A DNA stretch of 64,000 nt from Tipula vernalis. Its lineage: Eukaryota; Arthropoda; Insecta; Diptera; Tipulidae. The notes under the pieces were generated by a model that worked only from the letters and a program-made list of their open reading frames with translations, was not told the origin of the DNA and did not search any database. Numbering within the stretch: position 1 is the stretch's first letter; each line of letters opens with the position of its first letter. The position numbers and the translations under genes are program-made. The stretch spans positions 181,514,015-181,578,014 of the forward strand of contig OY282558.1 of NCBI GenBank assembly GCA_958295665.1, in the 5' to 3' direction. Shown one piece after another: positions 10,643 through 25,600 of the stretch.

Positions 10643-13600
10643 CTAGAAATTTATAAAGACATTAACATTTATCCAGTACCAATCAAAAATAATATATTTA
10701 TACTAACCCGTTGTTTCGTTGGATGTGCTTGGTCCCACCATAATTGTAAAAAACTTATTTCGGTCCATATGAATGTCATATCTTTGTATTCTTGTAACTT
10801 TGTTACAATTAAATTTAAAATTTGTCGTGAATCTGATTGGAAATAATGTGTAAATGTTTTCAACCATCCTGGATCGTTATGAGAATGTGGCACTAAGACA
10901 ACCTTAACAATGTAAAATGTAAGATGATTAAAATCAATGTTAAATATTTCCTTAAAACTATTGATTTACCTTTAAAGGTGGCCTGTTTGATTCCGTTTTC
11001 AGATTTTCATATTTTATTTCGAACGATTTGTCCCAGTACTCTTTTGCTTTCATCCATTCAGGCTGTAAATTAAAAACGACAATATTTAATTATTAAAATG
11101 GTTGTAGTTTATAGTTTAAATTTGATAAATGGGGAGTAGATAGTCAAATGTTACGGTTTGGTTTCTGTAGTGACCGTCAGAAAAGTTAGAAGCATAAAAT
11201 AAAAGACCCAAAATTTCAAGAGTTAAAATATCGACAATATACTGTTCCATGTCGAATTCTTTCAGACTAAAAAACTGATCTCGAGCAAACAACAAAAACT
11301 GAACCAAAGCATTTTGTATTATGGCGAGTTCCATTTTTTTTTTGCTCGAGCTCAGTTTTTTAAGTTTGAAAGAATTCGACATAAGTCATTAAGGGGGGGG
11401 GCATCGTCTAGCTTGTTAATATGTGCGGTATCGTCTAGCTTGTTAATTTGTGAATAGAGGGGGGAGGTTTTTTAAAATCTTCAAACAGAAATAAATGAAT
11501 ATTGTGAAATACGACATGTGGAAATGGTAAAATGATTGTATACGAATTTCTGGAATAAGGCCAATTAGGATGTAACCAAAGACTACGTAAAATACCAAGA
11601 CGTCTTATGAACATTTATTTTGGAAAAATAGAACAACCACAAAAATAATTGGAAATTACAGTAGAATCGCAATAACCTTATTTCTTACTATGTCAAAGAT
11701 GTTTTATCAAATATCTTTGTCAAAAATAAATGATCATTCCAGTTTTATCCTTCAAGTGAATAAGACGTGGTTTTATTAAGGTGATTTTGAAATAAAAAAG
11801 TAGTGGTGTATTTGGTGACTTTGTTAAATTAAATAAACTATAAAAAAAAACAAAATAAAATATATTTTTTCGTATAAATATCAAAAGTAATTTGAGAAAA
11901 ACAATTTTAATATAAAGTGAGATAAGGAGTTTGCCTCCCACATAAGGAGGACGCGTCGGCGTCTCTAACAAATGAAACAAACAACAAAAGTGGCTACAAC
12001 AAAATAAACCGTAGCAAATTAATCAATCATATAAAAAATGAAAATAGACGAAAGAAAATCTTCAGAAATCAATAAATAAATAGGAAAACAAATAGGAAAT
12101 TCATGAACACAAAAATCCAAAATATTCATAACAAAATGGCGGAGACTGAAATGATTATAGATGAGGGTGATAAAGAAGAATTTAAGGGGTTCCCAGAGAG
12201 CAAAAAACCAAAAATTCAAAATACCCAAGAAACAACAATAGAAAAAATAGACAATAAAACCTCAACATAAGTAGACAACAAATACCTGCCTGGCGACAAC
12301 GGACCTTTTTTTTGTCATTATCGAGAAAAAAGGTATAGAGGACATATCCATGGCAGAAAAATTAAACTCGTTAAATTTTGGAAACAATTTTACAAGTTAA
12401 ACAATTTGGCAAAAACAGAGTTAAAATATAAACTAGAGGGATGTCAACAGCTAACAAAATTTTAAAAAGCATGGACTTACAAAAAATTCACCATTGTACT
12501 TCATATTTACCTAATTTCCTATTAGAATCTATTGCCTACATAAATAAAATAACGATTAATGTGGACCTGGAAAATCTAAAAAACAATATCACATCATATT
12601 CAAAAATTAGTAAAATCGAAAAAATTAATAGATGGAACAACAAAGATCAAATACTGGAGCCAACAACTGCAATAAAAGTGACGTTTCGTACAACAAATTT
12701 GCCAGAAAACATTCTAATCTATGAAATTAGAAGACGAGTGAGCTATTACATTCCTAAACCTATGATATGCAAGAAATGCTTGCTATACGGTCACACGCAG
12801 AAGCATTGCAGAGGGAAAGAAAAGTGCATAAATTGCGCTGAGCCAGACCATATAAAAACAACTTGCAAAAATGCGGCTTAATGCTACTATTGCGGAGAAA
12901 ACCATGTTACAAATAATTTTATCTGTGAGGAATACAAAAAGCAAAAAAAAATAAAATACATGATAGTAACAAAAAAAATAGGTTACGCGGAAGCGAGAGA
13001 CATAATAAATCCAACGAGGACAAGAGAATTTAACATCAACAACGAACATTTTCCTAATTTTACATGAAACAACAATCAAGAAATCGAACAACTAAAAGAA
13101 GAAATGAAAAGCTTCAAAAATAAAGTGAAAGAGGAAAACATTCCGTTAAAAAATGAAGTAGAGGAAGTAAAAAACTCCATAACACAAATTATCCAAATAA
13201 ACCGTAAAATTCAAGCAACAACTCAAAGCTACCTAAACCTAAACTCATCAAAAAGCGAACCTCAGCTGATAGATATGGACAAAGTAATAAACAATACCCA
13301 GAAACAATTCCAAAAACTAAACAACAATGATGCTGAATAATTCAAATGCATAATAAAATTAATATACTACAATTAAACATTAGAAGCCTGAATACAAATA
13401 AAGATGAGCTAGAGCAGTATATCAAAAACGAAAATATAGACATCACGTTTATAAGCGCAACCTGGACCAAAGAAGACAATAGCCCTAAATTTAGCAACAA
13501 TAACTCTTACTTCAAACATGAAGCGGATGGATATGGCGGAGTGGGCTTTATTGTGAATAATAAACTATATTCAAAAGAAATAAAAACCATCAACAATTAC

Positions 13601-16600
13601 GAACCCATAGAAGGGATAAAAATCCAGATAGTAGACAGTCAAAATAGCACATTAAATCTAATAGGGATTTATATACCACCCAATGCTAATAAGACAATAG
13701 TTTAAAAAAAATTCAAAACTCTAATAAATGATCACAATTTAAATAATAAAACTATAATAATAGGTGATATAAATGCACATCACTCAAACTGGGAAAGGCA
13801 CAGCAGAGAAGACAATAGAGGAAGAATTATAGCCAATACTACTCTGTCATCTAATTATATAACCCTCAATAACGGCGACCACAGCTGGATAGGACCTCAA
13901 GGCAAAAGCTCAGCAATAGACATCTCAATTACAACGCCAGATCTATTAAATAAAGTAGAATGGAGAATCGATAGAACAAAAATTGGATACACGGATCACC
14001 TCCCCATCAGAATCATCATGGAAGAAATTATACAATTAAATTCATATCATACATTTGATCTAATCGATTACGAGACTGAACTACAAGCTATAACAATAAG
14101 CAACACCAAAGAAACTAAAATCAATAATAAGTACATCCCAAAAGTATGGTGGACAGAAAAGTAAGAAAATTGTGGAAAAACAAACAAATAAAAAACAAAA
14201 CTAAACCTTTATAACCAAAACAGAAGAAACATTTAAATACATAGAAATAAAATTAAAGAAAGCTTCATCTAACCCTAGACTACAGATTAGAATAGCAAAA
14301 AAAAAAAAATCCTGGAGCAAATTTATCGAAGATATCAACCCTACCTTAAGTACTAGGGAATTATGGTCAAAAATCAGAATTTTCAACAATAAAAGGGGAG
14401 AAACTAATAACATTTTTAACAACATAGACAACATGAAAAAATTCATAGCAGACAACGTAATGGAATCTTCAATAGAAAAGGAGAAACAACTAAAATTACC
14501 AATAACAAACACTTCAAGACATGAATTTGAATTGGAAGAAATTCTAACGATCATCCATAACAGCAAGAACACAGCTCCGGGGATAAACAAAATTTTTTAT
14601 ATTTAAAATAATAAAACAACTCCCGGAAAACCACATTATTAAACTAACGGAACACATAAACAGCACTTGGGAAAAACAAGAAAAAAAAAATAAACAAGAA
14701 ATAATATTTTACCAGATACTTCATATGGATTCAGAAAGGGTAAATCTACAACAGACTACATAAACCATTTAAGAAATATAATAGAAAAAAATCAAATCAA
14801 TAACAAATACACAATAATAATCTCAACAGATATAGAGAAGGCTTTTGACAGAGTTAATATAAACAAACTAATTAAAATCTTGCAAAAATTAGAGTTTCCG
14901 CATAATTACACAAACTGGATGTGCAAATCCCTCATCAATAGAAAAAAATTTTTGGAAAAAGGAAACCACAAACTGGAAGTAACTACAAGTAACAGCTTAC
15001 CACAAGGCAAGCCTTTAAGTCCAGACCTATTTAATATATACACAAGTGAACTTCACATAATCAATAACAACAATATAAAGTTACTACAATATGCTGATGA
15101 TTTCCTGATTATTATAGCAGGCACAGAGAGGCAAGAGGCAGAAAAATTAAAAAATGTAACAATGGAAAAATTTAACCAAAAATTGTAGGAGTTAAACCTG
15201 AATCTGAATAGCAACAAAACATCTTTCATAAATATTCGTAACAAAAGAGGCGAGTTACAAAATATCATAAAAATTAGCCACACAAACATAAAAGAGACTA
15301 ACCAAATGAAATCATTAGGCTTCATTATCAACAAAAAATTAAATTTCAACCAGCATCACAAAGTATTAAAAAATAATTGTACTACGGCTTTGAATATAAT
15401 AAAAATATTTGCGAGAAAAATCTACACTACTCAATTTACACACTAAATTTACAAAAGCCCTTATCGAAATCAGGATAAAGAATAGATACAGCGCTATTGT
15501 TACAACCAGCAAAAAAATAAGGAAACTATACAAAAAATCATAAACGCTGAAATAAGAATATGCTTAGGCCTAACTAACAGTACACCGGTAACCGCTATAA
15601 TACCAGAAGCAGGTGATCTACCAATAGACTACAAAATAGATCTGTTCAATTACAATTATGTAGCAAAACATCTCTACAACAACACTATACTAGGCCAGAA
15701 GAAAATAAACAACAAATGCAACGAAACACTCAGGGGAATTTACTCAAATTACAAAAACCAACTAGATAAAATACCTAAGATAGAATATTCAAACGAGATA
15801 ATATTAAACGAGAACGAGAGCAACGCAAGATTTGAAATGGACATAGATACCGGCCTGCAGGAAATAATCAAAACTAAGGACAATAATTACAACATTCTAC
15901 AACTCAAAAAAATAACAATAAGCTACATAAAAGAACACAGTGGTCACTCATTAAGTTACACGGATGGATCAATTATAAATTACAAAAGAGGCATTGGAAT
16001 CTACAATAACTACACCAACGATACCTATAGTTACAACATAGAAGAACCATTATCTATCAAAACAGTAGAAACTATTGCCTTACTTGAAGCCACCAAAATA
16101 GCCATTAAAAACAAAATAAAGGACACAACAATAATCACAGATTCACTGAGTGCTTGCAAGTCACTGAAAGGATTTAACACCAAAAACACAAAATACTTTG
16201 AAAGGGAAATTTATCGGATAGCACAAGATAATAACATGAAGATAACAATAATATGTATCCCTAGCCATATAGAAATTCCCGGAAACGATCAAGCGGACGT
16301 AGCAGCTAAGCAAGGCACCTACACCAACAGAAAATTAGATGTAAAGACACCAGTAGAAGACAGCATTCGAATATTCAAGAATCAATTTTATGAAAAGTGG
16401 AACTCTGAATTTCTAACCAGAACAATAGATAAGGGCACACAACATATAAAAAATATAAATGAAAAGACAACAATGAATCCTTGGTTTCGCAAGAAGAATT
16501 TAGACTCCGACATGATAAAGAGATTAACTAGAATAAGAACGAACCACAATATACGACAAAAATACCTCAAACTAATAAAAAAAAATAGAAAGTGATATCT

Positions 16601-19600
16601 GTGAGGAGTGTAATACGAGAGAGGACGCAAGGCTTATCATAGAAGAATGCAAAAAATACGATACAATAAGAGACAAATATAACAATATAAAAAAACACAC
16701 AACCCGTAAAAACAAAGTTTTTGACTATACATATATCTTTTGTATAATATGGATCAGAAGCTATAAGGCCTAACTCCACTTTTCGAAAATTTCTCAATTG
16801 TGTTATATTACTAGCTAGTTAGTTGTGAACTCTTTGAAAATTATTTTGTTCTTTTATTATTTAAAAAAATTTCATTAAAAAACATCAAAAATTGATATAG
16901 GTTTTGAATTTTATTGAATTTTTTCAGAAGCTATTGCAATTAACTCCACTGTAATTAAACGCATTGGTTTACTCAAGCGAAACTTCACATTTTTTTTCAA
17001 ACACAGTTACTCGGTTGATTAAAAGCTAAAAATCGAAGTTCATTTAAATGTCATAACATAAAAAAAAATATAAGTGTTTAAAAAAAAAAATATAATATAA
17101 GTGTTAAAAAATATAAATTTATATAATATAAAAAAAATATAAGTGTTTTTTGCAGAGTTTAAATTTTTCGTTCTTTTATCGCTGTTTCTAATTTTTTCCG
17201 ATCTCATTCCCAATATTATATTTTTTCATTGTTCGTTTGTGTTCCCCTTCTCTACTGAGAAACACAAACAAAAAATATATCACTCCTTTGGAATAGACAA
17301 ATTTTTTGTTTAGTATCTGTTTAGAGAAAGGGAATGAAAGAAATATAAATATCGTTCCCTTTCTTTACTAAAGAATGATAAAAAAAAATGAACATCGGTT
17401 CCATAATAAAGAACGATGTATTTTTGAATAAACGAATCGCTCCTTGATAATATGAAATTAATTTAAAAATATTCCATCAATATAATAATTGTATGTGTAC
17501 TAATACTAAAACATAAGCAAACCAAAGCACTTTTTTAGTATTGTTCCTTATACTCAAAATTTGAATTGCATTTTACGAGTCAACGAGTTAACAATAAATA
17601 TGTTAAAACTGGAAGACTTTAGCATATTTCTGCCATTGTCAGATGTAATGGTGTAAATTTGGTCCAGCTGTGTGGCGTTCCGTCAGTTCGACCATGCCTA
17701 TGGTTTTTACATAAATGGTGTTATTCCCAAAATAGCCTAGTTGCTTTGTCAATTTTTAAGGAAAAAATTTTGTTTTTTAGTTTTAGATGATTTTATTGCG
17801 GCAGATGCAGCAGAGATTTCTGATTTCATTGTAGCGGCGTTTATCGTAGTATCTAAAGCTTTTGCAACTGGCCCAATGATTTTTTTTAAATCCACGGGAT
17901 TTTATCATGTTGCCACCTTTTCTGTTTATTGATTTTAATAGTAATTGGTTCTCGCGCAAATTTGGTAATTATTGTATTCCTAAGTAGGTCCATTTGATCC
18001 TGTTTATAAGTATCAGGATGACTGTGTTTAACATGATGGCGCATATGTGACACTTGATTGTTTGAAATCCCGATACGGCACACATTACAAAACTGTAAAT
18101 TACTGTCATTATTTAAAGAAAAATAATTTCTAATTGGGTCTACTTTTTTTTTTACCCATTTTTTGAAATTTGATTGATTGATTTTGGATTTTATTATTTT
18201 CCTAAAACACCCGTGCGTTAAACTAAAAAGTATCGGCAGAAAAAAATTTATTTGTGCAAAACAAAATTGTGAAACAAAAATGCATTCTTTAAATAATCAC
18301 TCCCAAAATAGAGAACGAAAAAAAATATATATTTAGTGTGTTTCAAAAAAACAAGAAGGAAATATAATTTATAATATGAATAGTTAAAAGAAGAAGAAAG
18401 CAAAAAATGAAAATAGCGTTCCCTTTCTCGGAAGCGATATTTATTTATTTTTAATATCTTTCCTTATGGAACGCATTTTTTTTTTGTTTTATTTTTATCG
18501 CTCCACACAAACAGAAAGGAGAACGAAAGATTTTGTTTTTTTAAACTCTGGTTTTTTGGTATTAAAAAAAATCAAGGTACCCTTTAAAACGACATGCAGA
18601 CTGTGGACTCATATACTGATTTTTCAACAGATCATCATTATAGGCCAAGGAAAATTTTTAGTATTGACTATTCCGACTCTTCGTCTGATTCGGAAAAAGA
18701 AAATGTAGATAGCAATTTAATTGAACCCACTGAAGAAAATCATTCAACAGTTGGAAGGAAAAGGACTCGAGATCCAAAAAAATGGAAACGAAATATAATG
18801 AAACAGAATAGATTACGAGGGCTGCAATACACTAATTCGAATGGGCACGTAATGACGGCTAAACTATTTCAAGATAAACAATGTTATTGTCGACTCAATT
18901 GCAATCAAAAGATTAGTGCCAGTTTTAGAAAAATATAATGAACTCATTTTACAAACTAAGCAGTAGCGAAAACCAAAATCTTTATATACGTGGCTCGATC
19001 AAAACTTCACCAGTAAAAAGACGTCGTTCTCAAGATAATTCAAAAACTCCTAGGCTCCTTTCGAAAACGTTTTATATTCGAAATGACAAACAAGACATTC
19101 GCGTCTGCAAAAAAATATTTTAAAGAAACATACCAGATTAGTGACCATCGAATAGAAAGATGTTCTTCGATTGACTATGTTCATTTACTGCACGATCATC
19201 GAGGTCAGCACATACCAAGTAATAAAATTGATGACACAAATGTCGTTAATCATATAAAGTCATTTCCAAGTTATTCAAGCCACTATACTCGAATACATAA
19301 TCCTACAAGACGATATTTGAATCAAGATCTAACCATTAAAATCATGTATGAACTCTATGTGATACACTGTAATGAAGAGAAATTGGTACCGGTTAAGGAA
19401 AAATATTACTATAATATATTTTCAACTAAATTTAATTTACATTTTAAACAACCTGCTAAAGATACGTGTCAAATTTGTGATGCGCTGCAAATAAAAATTC
19501 AAAATACAAAAAAAGGAGAAAAGCAAGAGGCTGAAATTGAAAAAGATGTACATCTAGCGAATGCAGAACTTGCACGCAATAATATGACCATAGATAGAGG

Positions 19601-22600
19601 AAATGCGTCCGAAGAAATTTATGTTTTTACCTTCGATTTGGAAAAAGCTTTAGCCTTTCCTAAGTTATCTACCTCTGTGGCATATTATAAAAGAAATTTA
19701 TATGTCTACAATTTTGGTTGTCATGATTTTAATAATGATGTAAGATGCATGTATGTCTGGCCGGAGACTGAAGGCTCGCGTGGATCCCAAGAAATATCTT
19801 CTTGTTTAACTAAATTTATTAAAACCCATGCCAATAATCATAAAAAAATAATAATGTACTCCGATGCTTGTACAGGACAGAATAGGAATATTAAAACTGC
19901 TCTAAGCTTATTGAAACTTGTTTAAAGTGATGAGATAAATGCGGATTCAATTGAGCACAAGTTTTTGCAAAGTGGACACAGTTACTTACCAAATGATTCA
20001 GATTTCGCTATTATAGAATCATGTGCAAAGAAACACCAAAATATTTTTTGTCCTGATGATTGGTATGAAATTATCTAAATTAGCAAGAAGAAAACCCCAT
20101 TTAATGTCATCAAAATGAGTCATAAAGACTTTAGATCCACAAAACCATTAGAAAATTCCATCACTAGAAGAAAAAAAACAAATTCAGGAATACCAATCAA
20201 CTGGCTGAAGATAAAATGGATTAAATTAGAAAGATGCAAACCATATAGCATACAATTTAAATACAATTTCAACACAGACGAAGAATTTCTTTCAATGAAA
20301 ATCAACAAAACTGGAGTTGGTAAACCGGTGCAATTAAAAAACATAGAGCAACCTCTACTGTACCCTTCTGGGAGAACAATCACAAAAGAAAAGAAAAAGG
20401 ACATGATGGATCTATTAAAATTTATACCACCTATCAAACATGAATACTACAAAACATTGATGACACCTAATAGAAATTACAGCACGTCGGATGCATCTGA
20501 TTGTGACGATAATCTATATGATGATTAAACTTTACAGTACTTAGAAAACCTTAAAAATATTACTATGTTTATTTTTAAATGAATTTTGCTTTATTTTTTT
20601 TTATTTTTACTTAAAAATATGTGTTACACTATTATGTTATATGAATTTTCTTGTAAATAAAAATAAATTTTTCAGTGGCTAAACCAATTAACTCCATAAA
20701 ATTGGATTTAATGTTCAGGAAACTTATTAAAAAACATTTTTATTTCAGAAATTTAAACTTTAAAAGATAATTTAATTTATGAGGAGTGACTAACCCCACT
20801 TTTTTACCTTTTATCATTTTCATAAATTTTGGAAATCAATTTTTCAAACATTACTAATTTTCTCTACTTTTTATTTTGTGGAGTTAGGCCTTATAGCTTC
20901 TGACCCATCCATATAAGACTCGGTCGATTGCAATTCAGTTTCGACCTTCTTCACCATGACTAAAATTTAAAATTCAATGAGTAAGGGTCAACGAATTCAA
21001 TGAAGAAACATTTGGAACACTACTAGATTGAATTTTTTAAATTGAAAATTAAAGGAAAAACTTAGTTATAGTATGTTGATCGAACTGAAATTTTGCCAAA
21101 AAGTATTGTTAGGTGACAAAAGTCGATGTGCAAAATTTCAGGGCGAGAGGATCACGGGAAGTGGGTCAATTTTGAACTTGGAGATCGTAAGGACACTCAA
21201 GCAAGCAATCAAGCAGGTGAAGTTAATATAAAGGATATAAAAACAACAAACTACAAAAAATACTAGCCAGCAACCAAAAGGAGAAGTACAGGGATTTAAA
21301 CACATTCCTGAGGGAAATTAAAACGGATCTCTAAGAATAAGAGCCTGTTTAAAAACCTTTCAATTAATTAAGATTATGAACAATAGTTTACTTTACAATT
21401 TTACAATAATTCATAATTAAGCGTTTTTTTTTTCGCCAACAGCTAAGGCAATTTAGAAGTATGTATGTAGTAGTAAGTCGAGCCTTCGAAGAATTGGATT
21501 CTTATTTGAATTGAATCATATTCGTTCGTTTCTTATTTAATTTAATACGTTCGAATCAACCTCACAAACAACCCCCAGTCTATATAAAATTATCTGCAAC
21601 TCGTGTTTGAATCTGGCCAAATTAAAAATTTTTGCTCCGTGATGAATTTTGTCATATAGTTGGATTAGTTGGATTTTATTTATTAGTTATTATTGACCGG
21701 CGCGGAGGTGAGAACCGAACTCGGAACAGTGGTCTGGTAAGAATCTTTCTTAACCCTTAATCAAGATTTGTTTCATATATGCGACATATTTGTTTCCGTT
21801 TATTTTTTTCCTTATTTAAACCAACACATACAAATGATCTATATCAAATTCAAAAACAAAAAGCCATCTGTATTGTAGTAAATGTAGTTGTACGAAGTAT
21901 AATGACAAACGGAATTGTATAATAAAATATCAGCAAATAGATAATCGATTATAATTATATTATAGTAGTATGCAAGGTTCGAGATATACCTGCATAATCA
22001 TTTGACAGTTCATCTTATTCTCCACTCACATTGGAGTCCGATTCGAATAACAATAGATAAATTCAGATATCAACTCTCCTCCTCGAGAAAAAAAAAATTA
22101 TATCTTAATTTTGTAACAAGAAATATATATGAAATATATTTATAAATTTTATTTATTTACTGGCTTACGGTTTCTGTTTGATTTTCTTATTTGAAATGGC
22201 TCACTGATTTCAACATTTTTATTCAAACTAATTTCTTGAGGTTCGGAAAACGAAGAAGTGGGTGGTTTATCAGTAGTGGTTGCATGTTCGTTTGAGTTTT
22301 GATGTTGAATATCATCATTTGTATCAGATGTTGTTGAGTGATCTTGCATAATCAATGATTCTTGAGTAGAAATTGCCTCAGATGGATAACTACATATGGT
22401 TGGTTGCTTAGATTGAATTGATGTCCAATGTGTTGGATATGGTGGTTGTGTTGTTTGATTCAGTGTTAATAGATCTGATCCAACAGATCTGATTTGACCA
22501 ACATAACGATGCCAAATTCTACCATCATCTAAATTAATTGAATAATGCCGTGTTCCATCTTTGCTTAAAATACGACCAAAATCCCATTTATTGTGTGAAA

Positions 22601-25600
22601 GGTAATCGCGAACAGCAATACGATCATGAATGTTGAATGATCGACGAACTTCTTTGTTATTTGACGATTTTGGTTTTTTTCATTAAGTCCAGTCTTGATT
22701 TCATTTCTCTGTTAAATACTAATACAGCTTGTGATTTCCCAGTTGACGGATGTATAGTTTTACGATAAGTGAGAAGTATGTTACAATACTTAATAACAAG
22801 TGTAAATCTTCATTGTTGCTTTGATTGAGAATTTTGAGTTTATTTTTAATGGTACGTACGTATCGTTCAGCTAGCCCATTAGTCGCAGGATGTTATGGAG
22901 CTCCTTTCTTGTAAACGATGCCATTCATTTGTAGAAACGTTGTAAATTTACATGACGTAAATTGAGTTCCGTGGTCAGATACTACCACAGACGGAATACC
23001 ATAACCAGCAAAAATGTAAAGACAAATCTCAATTGTCTTCTTTGTTGTAATCGAATTTAATATAAATATCTCAAGCCATTTACTATAAACATCGACTAGT
23101 ATGAAAAAAATAGACTCCTTTGTACGGCCCAGCAAAGTCGATATGCACACGTTCAAATGGTCGAGCTGCATGTTCCCAAATATTACTATTAATTTTTGGA
23201 GGGTTCGTCTGATTGGATTGGCACAATTGACAATTTCGAGTCATTAATTCGATGTCGTGATCGATACCCAACCACCAGCAATAGCTGCGAGCCAAAGATT
23301 TCATGCGATTGACGCCGAAATGAGTCGAATGTAGTTCATCAACGACTCTTCTTCTCAATTTAGCTGGCACATACACGCGTATTACTCTCATCAAGCAATT
23401 TTCGAGTATTGAAAACATAGTTTGAGAAACACCAAAACGGTCATTTTTAGGAACTTCACGTCCACTTCGTAAACCATGGATTAATGAAGCGATTGATTTG
23501 TATTCCATTGTAGCATGACTTAAATCTATACGTAACGGTAACATTTCAATGTTATTTAAATCGAGAACGTCGTACTAATCGATTTTAAGTTTAGCATCGG
23601 GAAAAATTTTGTAGAAAAATATCATAATGTTGCATGCGTTGTGCTGAGAATATTTGTGTTAATGGCTTATTGTCGACTTGTAAAGTAAATCTTCTTCCAT
23701 AAAGATATTGCAAAAATGTCTTCACCCCAAAAATAATAGCATAAGCTTCCTTATCCCCTTGAGTATATTTTTGTTGAATTGCTGATAAGGGTTGGGACGC
23801 ATATTGTATCGGTTGTTCTTCGCCATTAGGATAAGTGTGGCTCAGCACAGCACCCACCCCGTAACTTGATGCGTCAGTAGCAAGCACCAACGGCAATTTT
23901 GGGTCGTAATGAGCGAGGAAAGTGTCGTTTTGCGTTTTGGCTTTGACTGATTTGAAACCGGTCTCACATTTGCTGTCCCATATACAACATTTTTGATCTT
24001 TCTTCAACAGATTATTTATTAGGTACAACTTTGAGCTTATATTCTGGAAAAATCGACCATAGTAATTGATAAGACTGACGAATGCACGGACTTCTTCCAC
24101 ATTAGTAGGGCCCTTCATACCCTGTACAGCTTGAACTTTTGATTTTTGTTTATGAATGCCATTACGATCGATCAAGTATCCACAATATTCAATTTTGTTA
24201 GCAAAGAACTTACTTTTTGCACGATTTATTATCATATTGTATTTTTGAAGACGCCTCAAAACTTCTTCAACTCGTTGCAAGTGAGTTTCATCATTAGGGC
24301 CTGTCCCTTTGATATCGTCAAGAAAAACAACGACGCCGTCAATACCTTGTAACAAAACTTCCATATGACTTTGCCATATGGCTGGTGACGATGCCACACC
24401 ATACATTAGTCTTGTTGGATGGTACAACCCTTTGCGTGTATTCAATGTCAGAATATGCTGGTCTTCAGGTCTCACCTCCAGTTGTAGATATGCCTTTGTG
24501 AGATTGATTTTTGTAAACTTATCATCTCCAGCCATGTTTGCAAATAATTTCTCGATTGTGAGTAATGGATGATCATCAATCACGATATTTGGATTCACGG
24601 TTATTTTATAATCACAGCAAAGACGAATATTTCCATTGACCTTTCCAACCGGTACCAATGGAGTAGCCCATGAAGTGTTGTTTTCTTTCACCAGTATGCC
24701 TTCTTGTACCCATTGATCAATTTCAGCCTCTACTGCAGCATTCATAGCAAATAAAACGTGTTGAGCTTTAGAGAAAACCGGTTGAGTACCTTCTTTGAGC
24801 GTTAAAGTTGCTTGAACATCACGTATTTTACCAAATGTCGTTTTGAACACAGAATTGTATTTGTTCATCAAACTTTGTATGCGATCATCAATCACGTTAG
24901 ATGATATCATGATATTTATGGTTTCTGGCATGTGCTTGCGATCTAGTAAATTGGACCATTTCAACGGAATTGTACGCATCCACTGACGTCCGAGTAATGG
25001 ATGCCCATTTGCGTCGACTATGTATAACGGAAACTTGAGTGTCTGTGTCCCAATATATACGTTTGTTTGTATGTAACCAAGAATGTTTAATGATACACCA
25101 CCATAAGTAGTTAATTTCAATGCCGTATCTATTACCTACGAAAATTTAATTGTAATAATATTTAACTTAAACGTAAACCGATGAACCAAGTTTCACAATA
25201 GGTGGTAAATCCGTGGCGAATCGATTTTTTTTCGATATCGTAATCGAAGTCGTTCGTCCCTGATTTTCATTAGTTTTTGTTAGAAGTGTCTTTCTGCGGT
25301 AGTTCAAAAGGTATTTTAATTTCACATTCTCGGAAATCTCATATAACTCCGCCGCATAATAAATTAGAGTAGGACAAACACATATTTCTGATAGGGACAA
25401 ACATATATTTCTGATACGGTCTTAAAACAGTTTTTGTATCATTGCTCTAGCCCCTGCATTTTCTACCCCATGCTGGAGGATCATACAAATTGGTATTCCA
25501 ACAAAAATATTTTTCATTGTTTCTGACTTTTATCACAATCTCAACTTTAATAAAGTAATTGTTATCAAATTCGGATTTATTCTATATTTTAATATTATTT

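Larger units (their letters stand above)
12135..16746 (+). mobile_element. I-like non-LTR retrotransposon (LINE), decayed
   Basis: A strongly A-rich plus strand carries ORF1 with zinc knuckles, an AP endonuclease, a reverse transcriptase and an RNase H, in that order. An RNase H after RT together with a CCHC ORF1 points to the I group. The 5' UTR may begin near 11930. The right end is interrupted by or abuts the DNA transposon at 16751. Confidence 0.8.
16751..20910 (+). mobile_element. 4.16-kb DNA transposon with TIRs, Sola-like/DUF7869-type
   Basis: The ends carry inverted repeats: left GGATCAGAAGCTATAAGGCC then TAACTCCAC, and the right end is its reverse complement with four extra bases (GGATGGGTCAGAAG...). 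The 4-bp ATAT occurs on both sides (16747-16750 and 20911-20914) as a likely target duplication. Subterminal AACTCCAC-like motifs repeat inside (about 16941, 20690, 20793). Two divergent genes fill it. A 4-bp duplication and the protein type suggest Sola; the assignment is tentative. Confidence 0.8.
21694..25400 (-). mobile_element. Gypsy-type LTR retrotransposon, 5'-truncated, with 3' LTR
   Basis: Minus-strand order: protease remnant, RT, RNase H (25133-23591), integrase with C-terminal module (23544-22149), polypurine tract, 3' LTR. No Gag and no second LTR were found to the right. Several stops and a lost RT catalytic Asp mark it as dead. Confidence 0.85.

Noticed and set aside
13030..13340. 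Separate small coiled-coil gene
   Set aside because: It is the Lys/Glu-rich tail of the LINE ORF1, just upstream of ORF2.
20915..21340. 3' end of the I-like LINE continuing beyond the DNA transposon
   Set aside because: No convincing C-terminal codons or A-rich tail could be matched across the insertion point.
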